Shown here in pieces: positions 37,126 through 47,999 of a DNA stretch of 64,000 nt. Below the pieces are notes generated by a model that was not told the DNA's origin, made no database searches, and saw nothing but the letters and a program-made list of their open reading frames with translations. The translations under genes were made by a program, and so were the position numbers. The first letter of the stretch is position 1. The number at the start of each line of letters is the position of its first letter. The stretch comes from Apostichopus japonicus. Its lineage: Eukaryota; Echinodermata; Holothuroidea; Aspidochirotida; Stichopodidae. The stretch covers positions 4,661,001 through 4,725,000 of the forward strand of contig NC_092568.1 in assembly GCF_037975245.1 (NCBI RefSeq), written 5' to 3'.

Positions 37126-37197
37126 ATTGTAGAAACGGAGTCCGAAGAGGAAAATGAGATGATTGAAAAAAAAGACACAAGAAACGGAAATTGCTGA
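37126..37197 (+). CDS. Possible cytoplasmic tail exon, copy A
   Basis: After a pyrimidine-rich TTTGTTTAG, an acidic frame opens (IVETESEEENEMIEKK) and then reads TRNGNC before a stop. In copy B the corresponding frame is longer and ends in FTDNKV; copy A has one extra A in an A-run. The phase does not join directly to the membrane exon, which ends in phase 2, so another exon is needed. Alternatively the acceptor eight bases further on is used, giving a short basic end (RNGVRRGK). Neither tail has a Tyr-based signalling motif. Confidence 0.35.
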   Translation: MVETESEEENEMIEKKDTRNGNC

Positions 37198-37509
37198 CAA
37201 TAGAGAGTAACCCTCACTTGGACTTCACTTATTTTAGCCCGTATACATCCCTTACGCGTGACAAATTGTGGGGGAATGGGACAGAGCTTTTTCTAATACG
37301 GATCACCGAGAATACATATATTCATGGACGTGATAAAACCAGCACCCTATGTTATATACTGTTGTGGAAGATTTTAGGAGAGCGTTTAAAGGTAATATTA
37401 CCCGATAAGTTATGACGTATTACCTCCGGTCTAAAACCAGATAATTAGAGAATATTAAAGAAGAAATGATTGAGTCAGATCAGATCACACCCGTTTATAG
37501 ATACTGACT

Positions 37510-38305
37510 CTACTATGTGTTTCACTATGTCAAGGTCGAGTTTACTCCCAAATTCATTCCAAAGGACACGAATGTGTGGCTTAAGAAATTTAAATCGTTG
37601 ATAACATCATCCAAACACTCAACATGACAGAATACAGTAGAATAAAACCTAATGTGAAGGACACTACTAAACAGTAATACTGTTAACAAGGCTATAGTGA
37701 CAATTAAAAAAGATGGGCCAAAAGCAAAACAAATATAGGCTTCAATTCAACAAAGATCTTGACAGATTATAGACAAGAAAGGGACTGGACAGGAGAAAAC
37801 TGAAAAGAAAGGGGAAACAGAAACAAGGAAGGGATGGGTAGAGATGAGTGAAGAAAGAATTAAATTGTAAAAAGAAAGAACACATCAACATGAGATGGAT
37901 CACATTAACGTGTGGAGAGGAATGTGAGTACCTAACAAACATTCAATTTCATCTTAAAAGAGTTTTAGAGAAGAAGAAGAAAGGACTGTCACAAGTTGAG
38001 GCAGTAGTTGTCGAGAAGTAATTTACCATTCCGAGTATTGTAGCAGGTGACTGTAAATACATTTTCTAGTATTTCTGAGTATATTGTAGCAGGTTACTGT
38101 AAATCATTTCTATTACGAGTAGTGATGGAATAATTCAAATGGCTCACAGAACATGCAGTAAGAAAGAATTCTCTGAGCAAATAGCGCTCCTTGTAAAGAC
38201 GACAAGTAGAATAATGACCGGGTTTATAAGTAAATATCTTAATTAATATATTTTGTAGAATTTGAAGTCGTCTTAAGTATGATCCTTTAGCTGTACCATC
38301 AATAT
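37510..38305 (+). repeat. Segment present three times (also 42470-43290 and 63380-64000)
   Basis: The landmarks GTGTGGCTTAAGAAATTTAAAT, AACAAAGATCT, GCAGATTATAGACAA and ATGATCCTTT occur in the same order in all three copies. The copy inside the palindrome is clearly more diverged than the A/B pair. No protein coding is recognised. Confidence 0.85.
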
Positions 38306-38325
38306 ATATATATATATATATATAT
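38302..38325. repeat. Short (TA)n tract
   Basis: About twelve TA units lie right at the end of the thrice-repeated segment. Confidence 0.9.
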
Positions 38326-39460
38326 TACTTACTTTATTCAAGATACAAGATATGTCAAACATAATACCATTTATAAAACAGATCATTCAAAAGGATCTGT
38401 CAGCTCAAATCCGAACTTTTCCTTTCTTTGCTGACCTAGTCATTCATTTTATGTAACATCTCAGTGCAATTTGATTTGTTTTTTGTTCCTTCAGTTTTAT
38501 TTTCCCATTCGTATTCCTAAGGGTTTGAAGCCTCAAATCGTTTTGCTACAGTGAACTATTTATTTAGTCATTAAGTTTTATTTTTATCTCATTTAATATA
38601 AGGGGAAGAAAGACTATGAAATGTCTGATATATTAGTAGACGAGTAAACCCAGATTTCGCGTTAAACTCTGAGTAACAACTACTAGTGCTCCACTAGTCT
38701 CAACTAGTCTCAACCTATATATTTTCACTTTCTTACCCGAGTGGACGATATAAGAAGCTATACGTTTGATTTGATGATCACCATGGGTAAATGCTTGTTG
38801 TATCACCGGTCATTGACCTTTTCTTTACCCTGTTGCTTCTGTTAGTTTGCTTTTAGACATTGTAGCCTATGAGTGATTGTGAAAATTGTTAATATAAGTT
38901 GGTGACTATTTAAATTGCATACACTTGTCCTCATTTCGCAACTATTAATTTTGTATCATTTCTAACTTTAATTAGAAAATGAATAAATGTTTTAAAGTCC
39001 CAGTTCATGGACCAGACAACCGTATGAGTAGGGATTAATTGTAATTCTTAGTTATCAATGCAAACAATCAGTTATCTGTTTTAGATACACTTATATATAA
39101 ATATTTAGAGGGACAGTGTATGGTGAGAAAGGGTTACAAAAAAGCCCAGAGCTGGGAAATTGAAGGCAGATAGTGACATTTATGAGGACTAATCCATCAT
39201 TTATTTTCTGATTGGTCATCATATTAGTTAGTCAATCGCATCTTTGCTAAAAGTAACCAATAGGATGGGGAGAAGTCATGTGACCCACAGTTGCTGTCAC
39301 TTAGTTTTGGTAAAATTGTATCTTGTTTAAGTTCTGGATAGTTTGATTCTTCATCTATACAGGGCGAGACTTCTCTTGCTTAATCTGTTGTACTTAATAT
39401 TTAATAATACTTGTTTACTTAATTTATACTTTAAAAATACTTATAATATTTTTGTTAATA
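38326..39460. other. Unique AT-rich sequence
   Basis: No gene is recognised. Near 39210-39270 there are two CCAAT boxes in opposite orientation (ATTGGTCA and ACCAATAG), upstream of the TATA-like site below. Confidence 0.4.
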
Positions 39461-39478
39461 TACCCAGGAAAAGTATTG

Positions 39479-39487
39479 TATAAATAG
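39479..39487 (+). promoter_or_regulatory. TATA-box-like TATAAATAG
   Basis: A textbook TATAAATAG lies about 210-270 bp downstream of a CCAAT-box pair. An ATG with only ten codons follows about 110 bp further on, so if this is a promoter its transcript is either non-coding or part of an old LTR. It was found by motif alone. Confidence 0.25.
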
Positions 39488-40226
39488 AGAGTTTTGAAGA
39501 TGTCCATCAAGTAGAACTTTATTCTTAAATTATGTTGAAAATGTCATAATAGTATCTTTTTTGGCCACTGTTCTGGATCTTGCCGAGATGGTAACCATGA
39601 ACGTTTCACCGGAACCTTAATTCGCGAAAATGAACTTTCCGCGTTTAAGCAAGAGAGCGAGCAGTTCGCGACAGCACAAGTGTAAAATCAGATAAGTTTA
39701 AGTATATATTCCTTTTCTTGTAACCTTTGTCATGGCCATAGACAATAAGTTTAAGTTTTTTTCTAAGTTCTAAATGTTTAGTGTATAGTACAGTGCACAT
39801 TGTAGCCTTATTATTGTTAATATTGTCTACACCACTTGTGCTGCATCTTGATGTACAGTGTTCAGTACCACAGTAACCAGTATGTTATGTAACTGCAAGA
39901 ATTAATATTTAAGAGTGTGGTCAAGTTATCATAATTGTAATGTAGATCCTTTTTATTGTTTTGTGCCATTAATAGCCTTACAACATCCCCATTTCCCACA
40001 ATTGGAGGATTGAAAATATAAGTAGTTCATGGTACATTTCTTTGTGTTTTGTGTCTCTCATTGTAAACCTGTGTAGAACTGACTCAGCAGTTGTTTTGAA
40101 TATCAGCATTGAACCATTCGGACATGGAGACAATGTTATCCTGTCTTGAGGCCTAGGCCCACTTGATGCACATATTGCTGACCCATTGTCCTAATTACCT
40201 TGACCGAATTAGGAAAGGAGGGTTAC

Positions 40227-40382
<156 letters not shown>

Positions 40383-41189
40383 CCTGTGCACCCTGTTAAC
40401 TGTCCCAATATATCCACCCATGCAGTAGGCTAAACTGTGCCTAATTTACGCTGATTTTATTTTTAAAGTTTAATATATCAGTATCATCATCTTATTGCTC
40501 TCAACCCAAAAAATGACATCTTAGTATCTGTATGTCTTATCTATATCTTCACCAGTTCCTCGAATACATGCATTCATACGAAGATAAAAACAACAACAAT
40601 AACAAAGAAGCACTATTTTCAACGTTATCGTTACCATATTAATTTATGTAAAACATCAATCAATCAACAATTACCAGATGACTACATTTACCTCATCGAT
40701 TTGATAATTCAGTAGCGCCCCCCCCCCCCTCCCACAACATCACATTCAGTAATGTCATACAGAAGCAAATAGTTTTCAATCACTCTTGTGCAGTTGGAAA
40801 TAATATGACAGAAGTGAACAAACCATTTCTTTTCGACCGACTGTAATGATGTAGATATCGGAGTCCTCTTGTATACGTATCGTATGTTATTCTTATGAGA
40901 CGATGACCGATACTAGACCAATACGTGGTAAAAGCTGGGATATCCAATAGTAAATACGGTACATGCTATTACGATGAGATCTTAGTTTAGTTTATTAGTT
41001 TTGCTGATAATGGTAGTAACTAAACATAGATATCTTAGTACCAAATAAGATAACTATAATGCCATATAACAGGGTGGGATTATACTCTGTTCAGTCCCTT
41101 ATATCATCCCTCAAAATCAATTATAAACAAAAACATATTAACAAATTGTTTTCAACATAATACAGTCTTCCGGAACAGTTCGAAAATGT

Positions 41190-41341
41190 ATTTCGCGATA
41201 ACGAACTGAAATTCGTTATAGCGGATTTTAAACTCATATTTACGACTTCCAAACCCGTTGTTGAACAACATTTGTATTATAAAGAGTTTGAATCACGTTA
41301 ACTTACGAGTTTCAAACTCGTTATAACGGAATTAAAACGAG

Positions 41342-41345
<4 letters not shown>
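41190..41345. repeat. Array of alternating inverted AACTCGTTATAACG-type words, left arm
   Basis: Short words such as AACTCGTTATAACGG, CCCGTTGTTGAACAAC and GAGTTTGAATCACG occur in alternating orientation, so the array itself can fold into several hairpins. The counterpart lies at 46500-46640 in the right arm. Confidence 0.6.

Positions 41346-41386
<41 letters not shown>
41344..41386. repeat. (TA)n tract in left palindrome arm
   Basis: About twenty TA units next to the hairpin-word array. They are absent at the mirror position near 46490. Confidence 0.9.
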
Positions 41387-41388
<2 letters not shown>

Positions 41389-42469
41389 TTCAAAAGTTCC
41401 CTACTGGGCCAGAGTACGTACACATAATCATTGGAGATAATAAGCAGACACGGCCGGGCTTTGCACCCCCACTCAACACACCCTCCCCCACCCGGCTCAA
41501 CCTTCCCTATTAAGGCAGTTCGCATGATGGAAGTGATCCGTGAACAATGATGCAATATTCTAAAGATCTCTTCTAAAACACATGACCACAATAAAATAAA
41601 GTAATACATAGGAATTACTAACTTACGTTACATGCTGCACCTGGTAAAAAAAGCAATGTTTATGGTGATAACTAATAGATACTTTAGTTTGTTCTATTTT
41701 GCAATATAGCTTAAGATGCATGTAGCAGTTTCCTTAAGAAGGTTAACCACATGTACTTTTGGAAACAAGTTACAACACACACAGACATGAAGCCCTATTA
41801 AACATCAAATATCAAAAAAAGCGAAGGTTTAAAGCATTTCGATTTATAAAATGACATATTGCCATTGATCGATAGTTTCTTAAGGATAGCCATGATCTAT
41901 TTCATTTGCGTTATACAATAAACGTTAACACTAGAAAACCGTGATTTTTAAAATTGTTATCGACTACTTTTATTAATTGATGTTGAGATAGAGCGCCATA
42001 AGACCAAAACGCGGTATACTTATTCAGCTACAACAACACCCGGGGTACGTGAGGCACTGAATTTGCAGTTCGCACCGCTTCGTCAACTTTTGCGGTAGGT
42101 ATGAGCTGTTTTCTTTTACTGGGCATTTGCACTATGCAGGCATAAGAACTGATTTGGATCCAACATCTTTTTCTATAATTTATCTTACTTAAATAACCTT
42201 TGTTTATTTCAAGTGGAAAAGGTTCAGTTTTGACATGCATCTTGCAACTAACAGTTTGTTACTCATGACCATTGGTGTGTCAGGTTTCACACACATTTTT
42301 TTGTACTTGTTGGTATGTCTATAAAATAACAATTTCTAACAAATGTTAAAGAATAACCAAAAATTACATAAAATATTGGGTGAAACTTGTTGCTATTACT
42401 TTTCCTTCTAAAATCACAGAGATCTTTGTACGGTGGATTATAATACTTTTTTCACTGTGGCCTGGTCGA

Positions 42470-43290
42470 GTTTACGTACAAATTCATTCAATGGAAAAGA
42501 AACGAGGACCAGAATGTGTGGCTTAAGAAATTTAAATAGTGGATAACATTATCAAACACTCAACAGAACAAAAACAAGTAGAAAAATGCAACGTGAAGGA
42601 CACCAGGAAACAGAAATACTGTTAACAAGGCTAGTAATAATTACGAAAGAGCTATGGAAAAGAAGCAAAACAGGCTTCAATTCAACAAAGATCTCGGCAG
42701 ATTATAGACAATAAAGAGACAGGACAGTGGAAGACTGAATAGAGAGGAAAATAAAGGGAAAAGGAAATGAAGACGGGATGAATAGAGATGAGTGAATAAC
42801 GCATCAATGGATAAAGAAAGAACAGATAAACATGAGATGGAACAAATTAACGTGACAGGGATAGAAATGTGAGTCCCTTACCAATAAGCGATTACAAGTT
42901 CTACCTTTAATTTACTGTTAGCAGAGTTTTAAAGAGTTTTAAATGAAGAAATGGGCTACCACAAGGTGAAGCAACAGGTGTCGAGGAGCAATTTTTACCA
43001 GGCTGAGTATTGTAGCGAGTTACTGTAAAAGCAATACTAATACAAGTGGTGATAGAATCACCGGAAATACTCACAGCTGCAGAAACAATATTAGGTAACT
43101 TATTTTTACAATATGTAATATTGAATAAAGTTGCACAGGGTAGTAAGAATGAATTACTCTGATCATGAACAGACTTATCTCCTTTTCAAGGCGACAAGTG
43201 GGATAACGACTGGGTTTGTAAGTAAAGACTTAAATGAGGCTTGAAGTGGTCTTACGTATATGATCCTTTTGTTGTACCATACATTTCAAA
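42470..43290 (+). repeat. Older third copy of the segment that ends copy A
   Basis: It lies inside the palindrome spacer, directly against the left arm, and follows the order of 37510-38305 with many substitutions and indels. It links the palindrome to the duplicated blocks. Confidence 0.8.
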
Positions 43291-45255
43291 TGCGTACCTT
43301 AGCTTAGAGTAATTAAACGAAAAGAAATTTGAATAATTACTAGTTTTGATACATATATATATGATGGTCACTGTGAAGAATTAACCACAGGTGAAGGGTA
43401 ATCTCATTCCTTTCATTGTTGTTGTTCAAGTGTCTTTTCTCTTGATGTAAAAATCTAAATGACATACAATAATCACGACCAAAATTAAAGTATACTAAAT
43501 TACCGAGCTAGTGTATTGATTCCTTGCAAAGGCTGAATGAATCTATGCGATGGTGATTTCGTGTCTGTGGGCTTAATTAATACCATTAATGAACAAAATG
43601 ACGATTTAGACCTACAAGATTACTATCGGTTAGTGTTTTGTTATAATGGGATTTATTATTCCACTTAAAGCGTTATAACCAAAACGATAGATCTGAACAG
43701 GTGTTAACCATGATATATTCACAGGAACGCAGAAGGGTTGTGTACCTGTGAGCTTATGTAGTGCTATAACAAGTTTATTACCTCTAGCAGTGATCAAGTT
43801 CTTGTTAATATATTGCACGTTATGAAACGATGTCTCTTATTTGTGTATTACTTGTGTTCATCTCTGCAGGAAAAGCGCCCACGAAATGTTGGAAAAGCAA
43901 TAAATGCTGACCTATAAATAGATATAAACAATCAAACCCCTGACCATGCATTATTGACCCTGTTAATATGTTTTACAATTTCAAAAAAATTGCAACCTAC
44001 ACACAGTCATGGAATACAGTGTTATTTATCAACAATACAATATATTGGTAGAAACAACACTTAAGATCTTTACACTTATGAAAAAAATTATACAAGACAC
44101 TGGGTATTGTAAAGAACATGAGGAAATTTTACATGATAAAAATGCAACAGCAACCCAAATAAATATATTGCTTTATATCAAACACTGTATCAAAGCAAAA
44201 TGAAAAACGTTTTCATCCTGGCTTGAGCCCCCTCCCCCTCCCCCCCCCCACAAATACACACACCCTGCATAAATGGAATCTAAGAACACTCTCTGAATCA
44301 AGTTCTAGAAAATCAACGAAATATTATCAAAATTAATGCAAAATATGTTAAACAAACCCTTGCATAATATGAAGGAGAAATTTTTAAACTGAACGAAACG
44401 GAATAATTATTGTGGGTACGAAACCCATTATAGCCCTCATGCACATAACAACCATGAATCTATGTCTTAGTAATGATTAATCAATGCAAACTTTGTAAAA
44501 ATTGAAAGATAAAACCTTTGAAAGCATGACATTCATCTTACTATTTTATATCCATGCACTAGCTAATTGTTTAGTCACATTTTGTATTCAAGTTCAAGGA
44601 GACCTTATGCAATTCACAGTTTTGACCCATATCTACGGAAGTCTCATATTTTTGTGTCATATAATGTTAAATTGCTGTTTGTGTCATGGTTCTAGATCTC
44701 TCCAGAAGGTCCAACCCCTTAATATACTATGTGAGCACAAAGTTGTATTTCCAAACTTTCAAAATTGGCCAAATTGATAGATATTTCAAACAAAGTTATA
44801 ATGAATACAGTGGAAAAACTTTCTTGGCAGTTATGGCCATCATAGTAAGAGTCCTTCAAAAGTATAATCTCAAGGCATATTGCAATAATACCATTTGAAA
44901 GTAAGTTTCCTTAAAAATACATTTGCCACCTCAAACTGGTGGTGACAATGTGTCCTCCTTTTGTCAGATAAAATGTTATTTTTTTTATCAAAAACAAAAA
45001 TCCACAAATTTAAGGAGACTAACTCCGCTACTACGAATAGTCATGTTCAACTTTGATTAATAATCCAGTCTTGCAACTGTTGAATATTTGCCACTTGGAA
45101 AATGTTTATGCAATGAATTTGTTGAATTTCACAAGAGCAGAATAAATTATCTCTTTTTATATCACAAGGTACATACAGTCACTCTTCCCTTGAGGAATAT
45201 AAGCGTTTATCTGTAATGAAGAAACAACGCTTGCCTTCAAAATAACACTGCATAA
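43291..45255. other. Palindrome spacer, right part
   Basis: Apparently single-copy, AT-rich sequence with a C-rich run near 44225-44250. The open frames are short and have no recognisable domain. Nothing here is supported as a gene. Confidence 0.5.
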
Positions 45256-47412
45256 CATCCCTGAATTTGGACGTAAACTCGACCAGGCCACAGTTAAACA
45301 CGTATTACAACTCGCTGTACAAAGATCTTTGTGATTTTAGAAGTAAAAGTACCGGCAACAAGTTTCACCCAATATTTTATGTAATTTTTGGTTATTCTTT
45401 AACATTTGTAGTTAATGTTATTTTACAGCCATACCAATTATTACAAAAAATGTGTGTGAAACTTGTTGTCAAGACCGTTTACTGTTAAATTACAGATTCT
45501 TTGCTCAGAGTGGAAATGTTCTGTTATTTAACAAAAACTGAAGACAGAATCATGCAGCAGGCTTTGAAAGATTTATCAAATGGCTTTTTGTTCAAAGCAA
45601 ACTTTAAGGCCTACTAAGAAGGACAAACAGTGAGTTGCAAGATGCATGTCAAAACTGGAACTTTTCCACTTGAAATAAACAAATGTTACTTAAGTAAGTT
45701 ATATCTGTAGAAAAATATGTTGGATCCAAATCAGTTCTTATGCCTGCAAAGTGCAAGTGACCAGTGACCAGCAGAAGGAAACAGCTCAAACCAACCGCAA
45801 AAGTTGACGAAGCGGTGCGAACTGCAAATTCAGTGCCTCACGTACAACGGCTGTTGTTGTAGCTGAATAAGTATACCGCGTTCTGTTCTGATGGCGCTCT
45901 ATCCCAACATCAATTCGTAAAAGTTGTCCATAACAATTTTCAAAATCACGGTTTTCTAGTGTAAACGTTTCTTGTGACGTCAATGAAATAGGTCATGGTT
46001 ATCCTTTAGAAACTATTAATCAACGGCAATATGTCATATTTACAAATCGAAATGCTTAACACCTTCGTATTTGATGTTTACTAGGGCGTCATGTCTGTGT
46101 GTAGGTTCCAAAATTTCATGTGGTTTACCTTCTTAAGGAAACTGGTCCATGCATCTTAAGCTATATTGCAAAATAGAACAAAATAAAGTATCTTCTAGTT
46201 ATGACCACAAACATTGCATTTTACATCAGGTGCAGCATGTAACGTAAGTTAGTAGTGCCTATATATTACTTTATATAATTGAGGTCATGTGCTTCAGAAG
46301 AGATCTTTAGAACATTGTATCATTGTTCACAGATCACTTCCATCATGCGAACTGCCTTAACATTGAAGGTTGTGCTGGGAGTGGGGGAAGGGGGTGGGTG
46401 CTGAGTGGGGTGACAAACCGGATCGTGTCTGCTTATTATCTCCACTGAGTATATGAACATACACTGGCCCAGTGGGGAACTTTTAAGGTATATTTAATCT
46501 CGTTAAGTTCGTTTGAAACTCACCACAAGTTGACGAGATTCAAACTCGTTATAACACAAACTGGTTGTTCAACAACGGGTTTGAAAGCCGTTATTACGAG
46601 TTTAAAATCCGCTATTACGAATTTCAGTCCGTTATCGCGAAATTCATTTCCGAACTGTTCCTGAAGACTATATTATGTTAATAACTATTTCTTAACATGT
46701 TTTTGTTTATAATTGATTGTGGGGGGGGGGGTGATATAACGGCCTGCACAGGGTATAATTCCACCATATTACATGTCATTAGTTGTCTTATTTAGTACTA
46801 AGAAATATGTGTAGTAATGCCTTTAAAAGCAAGCTAATAAACTAAACTAAGATCTCATCGTAATAGCATGTACCGTATTTACTATTGGACATCCCAGGTC
46901 ATACCACATATAGGTCTAGTATCGGTCACTGTCACATAAGAATACAATACGAACCGTAGACAAGAGGACTCCGATATCTACATTATCGGCATAACAGTCA
47001 AAAAGAAATGATTTGTTCAACGTCTGTTATATTATTTCCAACTGCACAAGAGTGATTGAAAACTATTTGCTACTGTATGACATAACTAAATGTGAAGTTG
47101 TATGAGGGAGGCTGCTGAATTATCCAATCGATGAGGTGAATGTATTCATCTGGTAATTGTTGTATGGTTGATGTTTCACAGAAATTAATATGGGAACGAT
47201 AACGTTGGCATTATTGCTTCTTTGTCATTGTTCTTGTTGTTTTCTACGTTGCAATACATGTAACCGAGGAACTGTTGAAGATATGACATGCAGATACTAG
47301 ATATCTTTATTAGATTGAGAGCAATAAGATGATGTTACTGATATATTTAACGTTAAAATAAGACTCAGCGTGAATAGGCACAGTCTAGCCTACTACACAG
47401 ATGGGTATAAAG
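45256..47412 (-). repeat. Large palindrome, right arm (~2.15 kb)
   Basis: Inverse partner of 40409-42490. It carries roughly 165 extra bases near 45475-45640 not found in the left arm. Its middle (45984-46506) is also the uninterrupted version of the dispersed repeat at 577-5995, so the arms are made at least partly of repetitive DNA. Confidence 0.9.
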
Positions 47413-47994
47413 GAACAGATCGGATTCGTCTTTTTGGGACTCGTCAGGCGAAGGTAGGAATCGAATCCCGGATCTCATGTCAAAGACCTTGATATATTTT
47501 TGGTCATCATCATCTCATCGATAAAATTGACTCACCCTCTACGATGAAGATTGCCTATACCTTCCTCATCCTTACCTATATTCTGCTAAGATGTACACGT
47601 ATAATACACACAAAAACACCCACGCGCACATACACACACTCATCCACCTGCATGACTACAAAGGTTACGATTATCGTCAAAACCAAAATGACTGGGAAAT
47701 TACGTACTTTACATGGTTGAAAAGAGCAAGCAAATAATTGGCTAGTGCAGAATTAATGCCGTTGACCTAAGGATTGGAAGCCCTACGATATACCGAGTGA
47801 ACTAAGGTGACCTCTACAGCCCATGGTTGCGATCCCCATCTTGTAACTAATGATCCCAATATACCCAAATACCCAATCCCCATGCAATTCCTTATGACCT
47901 GAGGTGGCATCTACTACCCATAGTGGCGATCCCCATACAGTAACCATTATGCTGTTCCTATTGACCTGCGTGATGCGAAAGGTATGTTAGGCAA
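47413..47994 (-). mobile_element. Possible tRNA-derived SINE remnant near 47720-47815
   Basis: On the minus strand, about 47810-47755 reads TTAGTTCACTCGGTATAT, then GGGCTTCCAATCC. This resembles the D-arm (A box) and anticodon arm of a tRNA with a TCC anticodon, but the T arm is not convincing. The plus strand also has two imperfect copies of a 36-base segment ending GCGATCCCCAT, at 47802 and 47900. Nothing else is recognised before the duplicated block begins. Confidence 0.3.
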
Positions 47995-47999
47995 TCTGA

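Larger units (their letters stand above)
6918..38305 (+). repeat. Segmental duplication, copy A
   Basis: This block matches 47995-64000 in direct orientation. The match covers the Gypsy remnant, about 1.6 kb of non-coding DNA with a candidate first exon, and the complete Ig-type gene with its introns and downstream sequence. The 15,069 bp CACTA element at 11557-26625 is extra to copy A. Identity by eye is very high across the Ig gene (about one difference per hundred bases) and visibly lower, with many small indels, across the Gypsy part. The right limit is uncertain because copy B runs off the window; position 38120 pairs with base 64000. Confidence 0.9.
40409..42490 (+). repeat. Large palindrome, left arm (~2.1 kb)
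   Basis: This arm pairs in inverse orientation with 45256-47412. Checked landmarks run from the outer GCAGTAGGCTAAACTGTGCC, through ATAGTAAATACGGTACATGC, to the inner GTGGCCTGGTCGAGTTTACG. Identity by eye is around 85-90 percent with indels. A (TA)n tract (41344-41386) is present only in this arm. No intact protein is recognised; the 70-codon frame at 42028-42240 has a related but diverged counterpart in the other arm and no known domain. Confidence 0.9.

Noticed and set aside
47440-47480. B-box-like GGGATTCGATTCC on the minus strand as a tRNA gene
   Set aside because: There is no matching A box or cloverleaf at the right distance. At most it is a SINE relic.
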